A stretch of DNA of 64,000 nt. Source: Pseudomonas abietaniphila (GTDB lineage: Bacteria > Pseudomonadota > Gammaproteobacteria > Pseudomonadales > Pseudomonadaceae). Positions 51,968-61,466 of this stretch are shown here, piece by piece. Location of the stretch: NCBI RefSeq assembly GCF_039697315.1, contig NZ_CP155619.1:6488523-6552522 (forward strand). The letters run 5' to 3'. Below the pieces are notes generated by a model. That model was not told where the DNA came from, did no database searches, and saw only the letters and a list, made by a program, of their open reading frames with translations. Position 1 is the stretch's first letter. Each line of letters opens with the position of its first letter. The translations under genes and the position numbers were made by a program.

Positions 51968-52933
51968 TCAGATGCTCATGCCCGTCCACTGCTCCGACAG
52001 AAGCCAAAGCCGTTCAGCGTCCTCAGGGTCAACGGCCCACTGCGCTACGCCCTTGCGGCCGATTTCCGCGCTGTTGAGCGAGGCGATGTTGCAGTCTTCG
52101 CAATACACACCGCCGTGGCCGTTCAAGGCGGGGCTGGTCGCACACCACAAGCCGGTCGATGCGCCTTGCTCAAGGGTCTTGAGTCCTTTTTCAGGCGCTA
52201 TTTTCTGCTGGCCGTTTTCGTCCAGCACGTCGAACGCGGCTATCTCTTCGCTGCTCAGGTGACGCCCCAGGTCCGTCAGGATCTGGCCGGGATGCAGCGA
52301 AAACGCACGAACGCCCTGATCGCGGCCACGCCGGTCGAGTGCCACGGCAAACAGGGCGTTGGCGGTTTTCGACTGGCCATAGGCTATCCATTTGTCGTAG
52401 GCGCGACGGTTAAAATCGATGTCGTCGAAGTCGATCCCCGCGATCTGGTGACCCCGCGACGACACGGCGAGCACGCGCGCGTTGCCGGAAGCCCGCAACG
52501 CTGGCCACAGTCCACACGTGAGTCGAAAGTGCCCGAGGTGATTGGTCGCAAACTGGCTTTCATGTCCGGCAGCGTCACGCATGAGTGGCGACGCCATGAC
52601 GCCCGCGCAATTGATCAACAGTGAAATGGGGTGACCCTGCCCGACCACGTCTGCGCAGAAGGCCTCGATGGAGTCGGGCCGGGCAAGGTCCATAGGTTTG
52701 ACCATGACATTCTTGACACCTGCCAGAGCCGCCTGGGCGCGCTCAATGTCCCGGGCGGGCACGATGACCTGAGCGCCTGCGCCGGCCAGATATTTTGACG
52801 TGAGCAGGCCCAGACCCGAGTAACCACCGGTGACAATGGCGAACTGCCCTGACAGGTCCACGCCCGCCATCACTTCGGCGGCGGTACTGGCCGCATCGAA
52901 CGGTGAAGCAATCGGCTGCTGAAGCGTTGTCAT
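51968..52933 (-). CDS. SDR of the retinol-dehydrogenase-like type
   Basis: The 321-residue protein is long for an SDR. VTGGYSGLGL near 34 is the cofactor turn, NCAGVMASPL near 108, SSRGH near 158 the Ser, and YGQSKTANALFAVAL near 185 the Tyr/Lys pair. This Y-x-x-SK-x-AN-x-LF form is typical of WW-domain/retinol-dehydrogenase-type SDRs. The substrate is unknown. It is divergent from an AraC regulator that probably controls it. Confidence 0.88.
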   Translation of the reverse strand: MTTLQQPIASPFDAASTAAEVMAGVDLSGQFAIVTGGYSGLGLLTSKYLAGAGAQVIVPARDIERAQAALAGVKNVMVKPMDLARPDSIEAFCADVVGQGHPISLLINCAGVMASPLMRDAAGHESQFATNHLGHFRLTCGLWPALRASGNARVLAVSSRGHQIAGIDFDDIDFNRRAYDKWIAYGQSKTANALFAVALDRRGRDQGVRAFSLHPGQILTDLGRHLSSEEIAAFDVLDENGQQKIAPEKGLKTLEQGASTGLWCATSPALNGHGGVYCEDCNIASLNSAEIGRKGVAQWAVDPEDAERLWLLSEQWTGMSI

Positions 52934-53018
52934 GAAAAGATCCTCGATGAGTAGTGGAGCGAGTGATTGTTCGCTAAGGTGTCTGGACGAACCAGCTCAA
53001 ATAATCCGGATTTTTATC

Positions 53019-53960
53019 GTGATCATCCAGAACCCTTCTTCTGATCCTCTGTCCGACGTGCTGGCCCTGGCTGGACTGAGGGCCGCTTGCTCGGTGCGTC
53101 TGCGAGCGGGTGGCCAGTGGGCGCTGCGCTTCCAGCCCATTGAATTGAAATTCAACGTGGTGCGACGGGGTGAATGTTGGCTTTGCATGGACCGTCTGCC
53201 GCCGCGTCATCTGAGCGCAGGCGACTGTTTTGTGGTTTCCCGCACCCCGTTTGTCCTGGCCAGCGCGCCGGAGATACCCGCCGTCAACGCATCGGACGTC
53301 TTCGCCCAGTCAGGCTCATCGGCAATCTACGGGGTGGGTGATGATGTAGAACTGCTCGGCGGCAGTGTCTCGCTGATCAGCCCGGGGGCCGCGGAGCTGC
53401 TTGATCTATTACCCCCCGCCATCGTGATTCACGCGAAGTCCGGCGGCGCATCATCGTTTGCCTGGTTGCTGGATGAACTGGACCGGGAATGGCAGTCGAC
53501 GCAAGCGGGCGCTTACGCGATGTGCAATGACCTGCTGCGGCTTATCTTCGTTCACGCGCTGCGCCACCACATCACCACGGCCGACATCGCCGATCTGGCC
53601 TGGCTGGGAGGATTACGAGACCCTGTCATCGCCCGTGTGATGCGTGCCGTTCACGGCGCGCCGGAAAAACCGTGGAGACTGGCAGAAATGGCAGAGATCG
53701 CCAGCATGTCGCGCTCCAGCTTTGCTGCGCAGTTCAAAACTCGCGTGGGACAGTCGCCTGTCGAGTACGCGACGTGCTGGCGAATGAAAGTGGCTGCGTC
53801 TCGGCTGTCGCACGGTGGAACCAGCGTTGCGGCGGTTGCAGCCTCGCTGGGCTATCTGTCCGATGCCGCCTTTGGGGTCGCCTTTCGAAGGGTTCACGGG
53901 ATCTCGCCAGGCCAGTATCGCCGCGCGTTCCCACCGTCAGCGAGTGCGCAAGCGCGCTGA
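53019..53960 (+). CDS. AraC-family regulator with cupin-type sensor domain
   Basis: A GTG at 53019 gives 313 residues; the frame is open upstream to 52932, overlapping the start of the divergent SDR gene, so the start is uncertain. The first 180 residues form a Cupin_6 domain (RAGGQWALRF, then FHVVRRGECWL-like strands). The AraC HTH pair follows (MAEIASMSRSSFAAQFKTRV and AAVAASLGYLSDAAFGVAFR). It probably regulates the divergent SDR gene. Confidence 0.85.
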   Translation: MIIQNPSSDPLSDVLALAGLRAACSVRLRAGGQWALRFQPIELKFNVVRRGECWLCMDRLPPRHLSAGDCFVVSRTPFVLASAPEIPAVNASDVFAQSGSSAIYGVGDDVELLGGSVSLISPGAAELLDLLPPAIVIHAKSGGASSFAWLLDELDREWQSTQAGAYAMCNDLLRLIFVHALRHHITTADIADLAWLGGLRDPVIARVMRAVHGAPEKPWRLAEMAEIASMSRSSFAAQFKTRVGQSPVEYATCWRMKVAASRLSHGGTSVAAVAASLGYLSDAAFGVAFRRVHGISPGQYRRAFPPSASAQAR

Positions 53961-53992
53961 CGCGAAGGTCGTGCTGTGCCAGGAAGGCAGGT

Positions 53993-54015
53993 ATGATAAT
54001 GAGGCACGTTATCAT
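53993..54015. promoter_or_regulatory. Inverted repeat upstream of the second AraC gene
   Basis: ATGATAA (53993-53999) and TTATCAT (54009-54015) form a perfect 7-bp inverted repeat with 9 bases between, 78 bases upstream of the next start. It may be an operator; the protein that binds it is not known. Confidence 0.4.
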
Positions 54016-54092
54016 TACGGGCATCATATCCATCGAGTAGCCCGCAGTGATCGAACGTCACATCGCTGCGCTCAGACCAGGGAATCTACTTC

Positions 54093-54929
54093 ATGGCTTT
54101 CATGTCACCCAAGCTCAATGGTAACTCGCCCGATGTGTTCCAGCTGGAAACCAGCGACACGAGCGGTTATGCCGTGGATTGGCATGCACACGACTGCCAC
54201 ATGCTGCTGTTACCGCGCCGTGGCGGGTTGTTCCTGTCGACAGAAAGCAGCCCGAAGACTCACGTAGCGTGCCAGTCGTTTTTCCTTGTCCCTGCGGAGT
54301 TTGCTCACGCCACTCAGGCGACTCCCGGTCGAGAAGAGCACCAGACCCTGTATGTCGACCCCTCTTACCTGCACCATCAGGCGCCGTTGTATGGTCACAG
54401 CAGCTTCTCCCGAAAGGTCGCGCGTCCCGGTATCTGGCAAGGGACCGACGCACTGGACAGCATCCTTCGCCTGCACGATCAATTGCAAAGCACGACGACT
54501 GCACAAGACTTCCAGCGTCAGTTGCCCCATCTCAACCATCTGCTTTTTCAGGAGTGTGCTCGGGTCATCGCATGCCAGCAGGCGTCGCCGCAATTCAACG
54601 AAGGCCAGCAGAACGCATTATTGGTGCGCGACATTCAGCGGTACGTTCGGGAACACCTGGAAGCGGAATTGAATATCGAATCCATTGCCCATGAATTTCA
54701 CCTGTCACGGCGTCATCTGACTCGCATTTTCAAGGCTCAAACAGGCGAAACCCTGCTGGATTTTGCCAATCGCAGTCGTGTTGAAAAAGCGTCTGCGCTT
54801 ATTTCGACCACGTCGCGGTCCATTCTAGAAGTCTGCCTTGCGGTGGGTCTGGACTCACCCTCCTACCTCGCCCGCCTGTTCAAACGCTATCTGGGCGTGA
54901 CGCCGAGCGAGTTGCGCAAGCGTCACTGA
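54093..54929 (+). CDS. AraC-family regulator
   Basis: The 278-residue protein has an AraC-type cupin at the start (DWHAHDCHMLLLPRRGGLFL near 30, with His residues as in metal- or sugar-binding cupins) and the HTH pair at 180-275 (IESIAHEFHLSRRHLTRIFK and EVCLAVGLDSPSYLARLFKR). It is one of three AraC genes in a row on the same strand. No target gene is obvious. Confidence 0.87.
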   Translation: MAFMSPKLNGNSPDVFQLETSDTSGYAVDWHAHDCHMLLLPRRGGLFLSTESSPKTHVACQSFFLVPAEFAHATQATPGREEHQTLYVDPSYLHHQAPLYGHSSFSRKVARPGIWQGTDALDSILRLHDQLQSTTTAQDFQRQLPHLNHLLFQECARVIACQQASPQFNEGQQNALLVRDIQRYVREHLEAELNIESIAHEFHLSRRHLTRIFKAQTGETLLDFANRSRVEKASALISTTSRSILEVCLAVGLDSPSYLARLFKRYLGVTPSELRKRH

Positions 54930-55026
54930 CACATGGCCCAAATGGACTAAAGCGCGGCCCAATGCATCGCTTTCGCTGACGTGATACTGGCGACAATAGA
55001 CCTTGTCTCCCGTTTCAGAGGTCAGC

Positions 55027-55608
55027 ATGAACGAGGTCTGCGTTGTAGACGCCGCAAAACCCAGTGCGGTTAGCGAAAAAACGGCACCTGCCTTCATCGA
55101 TGCCGCTGGAATAGGTGCCGAACAGATCCTGAATATCGCACACCTCTGTATGCGTCTCCTGCAGAGTGGCCACGGTCAGGCTCGGTTGAGTTATTGGCAG
55201 GAACGCACCGCCAAGGAACTGATGATGGCGCACCTGGGTTCTGCCATTCAGATTTCGGCTATCGCCAAGGAATGTGCCTTGTCACGCAGTCATTTTTCTC
55301 GCGCCTTTAAAAACTCAACGGGGCACACCCCCAGTGCCTGGCTTCTGCTTGCACGCCTGACCCGCGCCAAAGAACTCCTGACGCAAACGGATTGGGCGAT
55401 ATCTCAAGTGGGGTATGAATGCGGGTTCGCCGACCAACCCCACTTCACTCGGGTATTTGCCAGAGAACTGGGTATGACTCCAGGAAAGTGGCGCATGGAG
55501 AAAAAAACGGCTCAAGACCAGCCTCAGCGTCACGACCCACCTTCGCAGCCAATCGGCATTCGATCGATTATCCAGCAGGCTCACGGCTCCACAGCAAACC
55601 GAAACTGA
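55027..55608 (+). CDS. Short AraC-family regulator
   Basis: The ATG at 55027 with AGAGG 5 bases upstream gives 193 residues: a short start without a cupin sensor, then an AraC HTH pair (IQISAIAKECALSRSHFSRA and SQVGYECGFADQPHFTRVFA). The tail of about 40 residues is polar. Regulators of this size often respond by their amount rather than by a ligand. Its last 28 bases overlap the convergent GGDEF gene. Confidence 0.83.
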   Translation: MNEVCVVDAAKPSAVSEKTAPAFIDAAGIGAEQILNIAHLCMRLLQSGHGQARLSYWQERTAKELMMAHLGSAIQISAIAKECALSRSHFSRAFKNSTGHTPSAWLLLARLTRAKELLTQTDWAISQVGYECGFADQPHFTRVFARELGMTPGKWRMEKKTAQDQPQRHDPPSQPIGIRSIIQQAHGSTANRN

Positions 55609-56876
55609 CCTTTTCCTCGCCGTTTGGCATCGTACATCGCCGTATCGGCGGCTCGCATCAAGTCTTCGACTGTGCTCCCGCTGGCCGGCAGGCACGCAAT
55701 GCCGATACTCGCACCCAGCTGAAAGCGAGATTGATCGGCGGACACTTGCCCAACCAGTTTTTCAGCCACGGCAGCAGCGTCCTCAGGACCGTTGACGCCT
55801 TCGATGATGACCGTAAATTCGTCACCACCGATCCTGGCCAGCCGGTCATAAGGCCTCAAACAGGCTTGTAACTGACCACTGACCCAGCGCAAGGCGTCGT
55901 CTCCTCGATCATGACCAAACTGATCATTGATCTGTTTGAAGCCGTCGAGGTCCAGAAACAGCAGCGCGCTCATCCGTCCTGTCCGTTGGTTCCGGGAAAT
56001 CGCCGCCTGCAAGGCCTGGATGAAACCACGGCGGTTCAGCAAGCCGGTAAGCGGATCGGTAATGGTCATGACTTCCAGTTGGTGGTGCAATTCGCGCACC
56101 GCCGACATGTCCAGCGCCAGGATCGTCATGGACTGCTGACCTTCCGGCAGTGGCGAGCACGACAAGGCAACCGGGACACGCCTGGCGTCACGGCCGCGCA
56201 AATTAGCGTCATGCAAACGAAGGCTCTCACCCCGTTGCAGGTGGTCCAGCCACACCGACGTCGCCCAGTTGTCCTCATGGGGCGATTCGATCCACCCCAG
56301 CAACTCAGTGCCTTGCAGCTCGTCGTCGGAACAGCCGAGCATGCCGCGGATGGCAGGATTGGCGAAACGGATCAGGCCTTCGCTGTCGACCACCAGAATG
56401 CCTTCAGCTGTGTTGTCCAGAATCGACGCGTTGAACGCCATTGCCCGCTCCAGTTGCTGGCTGGTCTGCAACAGGCTGCGCCGATATTGCTCATGCTCCA
56501 GCAGCACGCGTGCCTTGTGCAGCAGCATGGCGGGATGCACGGGTTTGGTCATGAAATCCACGGCGCCGGCGGTGTATCCCTGGGTCAGCACGGCGTCGGT
56601 CTGCCGCATGCCGGAAATAAAAATGATGGGTGTGAATCGGGTGTCGGGATCAGCCCGCATCCGACGGGCAACCTCAAAACCGTCCATGCCAGGCATCTGC
56701 ACATCCATCAACACCAGCCCTATCGCCCCGGACGTCATGCAAGCCAGCGCTTTAGCGCCGGAATCGACGCAACGAACGGTCCGGTCGAGCTCTTCGAGCA
56801 ACTCCTGCATGCCTTCCAGATTGTCTTCTTCGTCATCGACGACGAGGATTTCCAACGCCTGCTCGTGCACGTGCAA
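55581..56876 (-). CDS. Response regulator - PAS - GGDEF protein
   Basis: The 431-residue protein has a receiver domain (VVDDEED at 12-18, LVLMDVQMPGMDG with the phospho-Asp near 58, the Lys of MTKPV near 110), a PAS domain (about 150-260) and a GGDEF domain ending with an intact RIGGDEF near 365. RPYD five residues before GGDEF is an inhibitory I-site. It therefore should make cyclic di-GMP under phospho-control with product feedback. The TTG at 56876 is chosen because GGAGGT lies 5 bases upstream. No kinase gene is next to it. Confidence 0.9.
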   Translation of the reverse strand: MHVHEQALEILVVDDEEDNLEGMQELLEELDRTVRCVDSGAKALACMTSGAIGLVLMDVQMPGMDGFEVARRMRADPDTRFTPIIFISGMRQTDAVLTQGYTAGAVDFMTKPVHPAMLLHKARVLLEHEQYRRSLLQTSQQLERAMAFNASILDNTAEGILVVDSEGLIRFANPAIRGMLGCSDDELQGTELLGWIESPHEDNWATSVWLDHLQRGESLRLHDANLRGRDARRVPVALSCSPLPEGQQSMTILALDMSAVRELHHQLEVMTITDPLTGLLNRRGFIQALQAAISRNQRTGRMSALLFLDLDGFKQINDQFGHDRGDDALRWVSGQLQACLRPYDRLARIGGDEFTVIIEGVNGPEDAAAVAEKLVGQVSADQSRFQLGASIGIACLPASGSTVEDLMRAADTAMYDAKRRGKGQFRFAVEP

Positions 56877-57172
56877 TACACACCTCCCTGTCTATGAACA
56901 CTGCGGCCATCGCGCCGACGGCAAGAATGATCGCGCGCGCGACTGCGAAAGCATAGCGGTGGTTATCAAATCGACTCGCGTCTTTTCCGTGGAGCACTGT
57001 GGAAAGTGACAGGTCTTCGGCCCTCACAAGAGATTTACGCGCCATCGCGACGTTTCTTGTCTGTTCAAGTGGAAACCTGCGAAGGGCCGTCCACACTGTA
57101 TGCATCAAACCGGTGCACATTTGTAACGCGTCGCTGTCCATTGCGTATGTGTTGTGCACGTGAGGAGATGAC

Positions 57173-58549
57173 ATGTCAGCTGATTCCCGTCCGGCCGTAC
57201 TTGAACTGATCGGCAACACCCCGCTGGTGCGCGTCAGTCGCATCGACACGGGGCTCTGTACCCTGTTTCTCAAGCTGGAATCCCAAAACCCTGGCGGCTC
57301 GATCAAAGACCGCATCGGCCTTGCGATGATCGATGCCGCCGAACGTGACGGCTCGCTCCGACCCGGAGGCACCATCGTCGAGGCGACGGCCGGGAACACG
57401 GGACTCGGTCTGGCGCTGGTGGGCCGCGCCAAGGGCTATCGGGTCGTGTTGGTGGTGCCCGACAAGATGTCCACGGAGAAGGTCCTGCACCTTAAAGCCA
57501 TGGGTGCCGAAGTGCACATCACCCGCTCCGATGTCGGAAAAGGCCATCCCGATTACTATCAGGACGTGGCGGCGAGGTTGGCCAAGGACATACCCGATGC
57601 GTTCTTTGCCGATCAATTCAACAACCCTGCCAATCCGTTGGCCCATGAATGCAGCACCGCGCCGGAGATCTGGGCACAGACGCAGCATGACCTGGACGCC
57701 ATCGTGGTCGGCGTCGGATCGGCAGGCACCCTCACCGGCCTGACCCGGTTCTTCAAACGGGTGCAGCCGGATCTGGAAATGGTCCTGGCCGATCCCGTGG
57801 GCTCGGTGGTTGCCGAATACAGCCGTACGCGTACGCTGCCGACGCCAGGATCCTGGGCGGTCGAGGGCATTGGCGAAGACTTCATTCCCTCGTTCGCCGA
57901 CCTCTCCAGTGTTCGCCACGCGTATTCCATCAGCGATGAAGACAGCTTCGAACATGCACGGCATTTGTTGCGCGCCGAGGGCATTCTGGGCGGGTCATCG
58001 ACCGGCACGCTGTTGGCGGCTGCGCTGCGCTTCTGCCGTGAACAGAAGCAACCCAAGCGCGTGGTCAGTTTCGTTTGCGACACCGGAACCCGGTATTTAT
58101 CCAAGGTCTACAATGATCAATGGATGACCGATCAGGGCCTGATGCAGCGCACCCGATATGGTGACCTGCGCGACCTGATCGCCCGACGCTTCGAGGACGG
58201 CCGTGTCATCAGCGTCGGCCCGGATGACACCCTGTTGACCGCTTTCCAGCGTATGCGTCTGGCCGATGTCTCGCAGCTGCCGGTGCTGATCGACGGCAAG
58301 CAGCTGGTCGGCGTCATCGACGAATCTGACATCCTTCTGGACGTCCACAATGACGCGTCGCATTTTCGCACCACGGTCGCCAGCGCCATGACCGGCAAAC
58401 TGGAAACCCTGCCGCCCGATGCGGGCCTTGCCAGACTTCAGGCAGAACTGGACCGCGGCCTGGTCGCCATCATCGCCGACGCCTCAGGCTTTCACGGCCT
58501 CATCACCCGCGTCGACCTGCTCAATCACTTGCGGAGATCCCTTGCATGA
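57173..58549 (+). CDS. Cystathionine beta-synthase
   Basis: The 458-residue enzyme joins serine and homocysteine to cystathionine with PLP. The PLP Lys is in NPGGSIKDRIGL near 44; ATAGNTGLGLALV near 70 and GVGSAGTLTGLTRFF near 180 bind the phosphate and substrate. Two CBS motifs (about 335-455) form a regulatory Bateman module, as in human CBS but without the haem domain. It overlaps the next gene by four bases, so the two are coupled in a reverse transsulfuration path. Confidence 0.93.
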   Translation: MSADSRPAVLELIGNTPLVRVSRIDTGLCTLFLKLESQNPGGSIKDRIGLAMIDAAERDGSLRPGGTIVEATAGNTGLGLALVGRAKGYRVVLVVPDKMSTEKVLHLKAMGAEVHITRSDVGKGHPDYYQDVAARLAKDIPDAFFADQFNNPANPLAHECSTAPEIWAQTQHDLDAIVVGVGSAGTLTGLTRFFKRVQPDLEMVLADPVGSVVAEYSRTRTLPTPGSWAVEGIGEDFIPSFADLSSVRHAYSISDEDSFEHARHLLRAEGILGGSSTGTLLAAALRFCREQKQPKRVVSFVCDTGTRYLSKVYNDQWMTDQGLMQRTRYGDLRDLIARRFEDGRVISVGPDDTLLTAFQRMRLADVSQLPVLIDGKQLVGVIDESDILLDVHNDASHFRTTVASAMTGKLETLPPDAGLARLQAELDRGLVAIIADASGFHGLITRVDLLNHLRRSLA

Positions 58550-59724
58550 GTCAGCACGACGAACACCATCCGTTCCACGCCTTCGCCACCCGCGTGATTC
58601 ACGCCGGGCAGTCGCCGGACCCTTCGACCGGCGCCCTGATGCCGCCAATCTACGCCAACTCCACCTACCTGCAAGAAAGCCCCGGCGTACACAAGGGGTT
58701 CGACTATGGCCGCTCACACAACCCGACGCGCTTTGCACTGGAACGCTGTGTGGCGGACCTCGAAGGCGGGACCCAGGCCTTTGCGTTCGCGTCCGGGCTG
58801 GCGGCGATTTCTTCGGTGCTGGAACTGCTCGATGCCGGCTCACACATTGTGTCGGGCGATGACCTGTACGGCGGGACCTTCCGCCTGTTCGACAAGGTCC
58901 GTCAGCGCAGTGCCGGCCACCGTTTCAGCTTTGTCGACATGACCAATCCCTCCGCCGTTGAGGCCGCGATCCAGGAAGACACCCGGATGATCTGGGTAGA
59001 GACCCCCAGCAATCCGTTGTTGCGTCTGTCCGACCTGGCCGCGATCGCGCGCATCTGCCGTGACCGGAACATCATCTGCGTCGCCGACAACACCTTTGCC
59101 AGCCCCTGGATTCAGCATCCGTTGGCGTTGGGTTTCGACATCGTCGTGCACTCCACCACCAAATACCTCAACGGCCACTCGGACGTCATCGGTGGCATCG
59201 CCGTGGTCGGGCAGAATCCGGAATTGGCAGAGCGTCTGGGCTTTCTGCAAAATTCGGTCGGTGCCATCGCGGGACCGTTCGACGCCTTTTTGACCCTGCG
59301 CGGCGTGAAAACCCTGGCGCTACGCATGGAACGACACTGCAGCAACGCGCTTGAACTGGCGCAATGGCTAGAGCGTCAGCCCCAAGTGGCCGCCGTTTAC
59401 TACCCGGGATTGCCCTCGCATCCCCAATACGCCCTCGCCTGTCGGCAAATGCGCGGGTTTGGCGGGATGATTTCGCTGGACTTGAAAACCGATCTGGCCG
59501 GCACGCGGCGCTTCCTCGAACAGGTGCAGATATTCGCCCTGGCCGAAAGCCTGGGCGGTGTCGAAAGCCTCATCGAGCACCCGGCCATCATGACCCACGC
59601 CAGCATCCCGGCGGAAAATCGCGCGAAACTGGGCATCGCAGATTCGCTGGTCAGGCTGTCGGTAGGGATCGAAGATGTCGAGGATCTGCGCGAGGACCTC
59701 GCACAGGCATTGAGCAGTATCTGA
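58546..59724 (+). CDS. Cystathionine gamma-lyase-type PLP enzyme
   Basis: The 392-residue Cys/Met-metabolism enzyme has the PLP Lys in VHSTTKYLNGHSDVIGG near 205, the RSHNPTRFALE substrate part near 60 and LAESLGGVESLIEHPAIMTH near 330. With the synthase upstream (ATGA overlap) it should split cystathionine to cysteine, giving methionine-to-cysteine conversion. A cystathionine beta-lyase or synthase role cannot be excluded by eye; the pair with the beta-synthase favours the gamma-lyase. Confidence 0.92.
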   Translation: MSQHDEHHPFHAFATRVIHAGQSPDPSTGALMPPIYANSTYLQESPGVHKGFDYGRSHNPTRFALERCVADLEGGTQAFAFASGLAAISSVLELLDAGSHIVSGDDLYGGTFRLFDKVRQRSAGHRFSFVDMTNPSAVEAAIQEDTRMIWVETPSNPLLRLSDLAAIARICRDRNIICVADNTFASPWIQHPLALGFDIVVHSTTKYLNGHSDVIGGIAVVGQNPELAERLGFLQNSVGAIAGPFDAFLTLRGVKTLALRMERHCSNALELAQWLERQPQVAAVYYPGLPSHPQYALACRQMRGFGGMISLDLKTDLAGTRRFLEQVQIFALAESLGGVESLIEHPAIMTHASIPAENRAKLGIADSLVRLSVGIEDVEDLREDLAQALSSI

Positions 59725-59729
59725 CGGAT

Positions 59730-59772
59730 ACGCGCTCCGGTCCTGTTGCTTTGAACAGAGACTGGAGCGCGT
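59730..59772. terminator. Long hairpin terminator between convergent genes
   Basis: ACGCGCTCC-G-GTC-CTGTT (59730-59747) pairs with AACAG-A-GAC-T-GGAGCGCGT (59754-59772), an 18-bp stem with one bulge, one G-T pair and a 6-base loop. It begins 6 bases after the lyase stop and can serve both strands. Confidence 0.7.
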
Positions 59773-59831
59773 CACAAGGACACGAAGGGCGCCGCCTGCC
59801 GCGCATGACTTGCAGCGTCAGGCGGCTTCTC

Positions 59832-61466
59832 TCAGACCTCTTTCACGAGCACGTCGGCAATGCGGATGCTCAGTGCAGCGCCGGTCAGTGTCGGGTTCAC
59901 ACAGGACGACGACGGCATCACGCTGGTGCCTGCGATGAACAGGTTGTGGTGGTCATGGCTGCGGCAATCACGGTCGACCACCGAATCCTTCGGATCATCA
60001 CCCATGATGGTGGTGCCCATGATGTGCTGACGGTTCTGGAAGCCTACGTCGGTGCTGAGGATGTCGGCGTCCAGCAGTTTGGCGAACTGTTTGAAGTCCT
60101 CCAGCGCTTTCTCTTTGCCCGCATGCCAGTAGTCCGGAACGCTGTAGTAGATCTCCGGCACCGGCAGGCCGATGGCGTCGAACTTGGTCTTGCTCGGCGT
60201 CACGCGGTTTTCCGGCAACGGCAGGGTTTCAAAATCCACCGCCCAGTTCAGAGACCGTGCTGATTGCAGACGGATCTGCTCATCAAGCTTAGAGCCGAGC
60301 ACGCCTTTGCTGATCAGGTTGGAGGTGATCTGCGAGGTAGGAACGGTGTTGCGCACCTTGATCTTGTAGCCCGGATAGTCCTTGCGAAACGCCCCGTCAC
60401 GGCTGTTGAGATAGACCAGCAGCTGCGTCGGGCCTTCGCCCGGCCACATGTCTTCTTTGGTCATGACGTTCATGCTGATGCCGGTGTGGTCCATCAGGTT
60501 GCGACCGACCTGATCCGACGAGTTGGCGATCCCGTTGGGGTATTTGTCCGAAGTGGACATCAGCAGCAGCTTGGGCGACTCGATGCCATAGGCGGCCAGC
60601 ACAAAGTAGCGAGCCGTCAGTTTGTGTTGAGATTTGTCCGGACGCATGTACCAGATGGCAGTGATCTTGCCGTCATCACCGGCTTCGATCTTGTAGACGA
60701 CCGAGTTTTCCAGCACCTTCGCACCATGACGCTCGGCTTCGTCGATGTGCATCGAACCGTCGTACTTCGCAGCGATCGGGCACACCGGATTGCAGTTGTT
60801 GTTGCCGGCGCAGGGTGGACGCTTGCCGTAAGGCCGTGTGGCGCGGCCGTTAGGCTCAAGGATCGGGTTGTAGCCGCCTTTGCTGAGCAACTCCGACAGC
60901 CGCTTGAACATGTAGCTCGGCTTCAGCCCCTCCATCGGGTATGGAATGGAGCGCGGTGGATAGGCCTCGCCACCCTGCCCGCTTTCGTCCTGGCCATCGA
61001 CGCCGGAAACACCCAGTTCGGTTTCGGCGCGAGCGTAGAACGGTTCGAGTTCGTCGTAGCTGATCGGCCAGTCACGGCCGCGACCGTACAGCGATTTCAG
61101 GCGGAAATCGTTTGGCAGCATGCGCCACAGGGAGGACCCGAAGTGCCACGTCGTACCTCCGACCACGCGCAGGTAGGAGGTGTTGTATTTGACCGGCCCG
61201 ACCTGCTGCAGGTAATCGCCGTAGGTCGACGGCGCATGGGGCAGGCTCGGGTACGGCGAACCGGCGCCTTGCAGCTTGGCATTGGCCAGCGACAGCTTGA
61301 CCGGCGCGTTGCGGAAGGTTTCCACGATGTCGCGACGGTTCACGCGAGGGCCTGCTTCCAGCACGATCACCGACTTGTTGGCTTTGGCCAGACCGGTGGC
61401 GATCAGGCCGCCCATGACACCGGAACCGATGATCACCACATCGGCGTCGAATTGATCGCTGCTCAT
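59832..61466 (-). CDS. FAD-dependent GMC dehydrogenase, catalytic subunit
   Basis: The ATG at 61466 gives 544 residues and overlaps the stop of the small-subunit gene. VVIIGSGVMGG at 10-20 binds FAD; HNLFIAGTSVMPSSSCVNPT near the end holds the GMC active part. C219, C225 and C229 (C-x5-C-x3-C) match the 3Fe-4S site known in Burkholderia FAD-glucose dehydrogenase and fructose dehydrogenase. It oxidises a sugar or polyol in the periplasm and passes electrons through the cluster to the cytochrome. The substrate is not known. Confidence 0.9.
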   Translation of the reverse strand: MSSDQFDADVVIIGSGVMGGLIATGLAKANKSVIVLEAGPRVNRRDIVETFRNAPVKLSLANAKLQGAGSPYPSLPHAPSTYGDYLQQVGPVKYNTSYLRVVGGTTWHFGSSLWRMLPNDFRLKSLYGRGRDWPISYDELEPFYARAETELGVSGVDGQDESGQGGEAYPPRSIPYPMEGLKPSYMFKRLSELLSKGGYNPILEPNGRATRPYGKRPPCAGNNNCNPVCPIAAKYDGSMHIDEAERHGAKVLENSVVYKIEAGDDGKITAIWYMRPDKSQHKLTARYFVLAAYGIESPKLLLMSTSDKYPNGIANSSDQVGRNLMDHTGISMNVMTKEDMWPGEGPTQLLVYLNSRDGAFRKDYPGYKIKVRNTVPTSQITSNLISKGVLGSKLDEQIRLQSARSLNWAVDFETLPLPENRVTPSKTKFDAIGLPVPEIYYSVPDYWHAGKEKALEDFKQFAKLLDADILSTDVGFQNRQHIMGTTIMGDDPKDSVVDRDCRSHDHHNLFIAGTSVMPSSSCVNPTLTGAALSIRIADVLVKEV

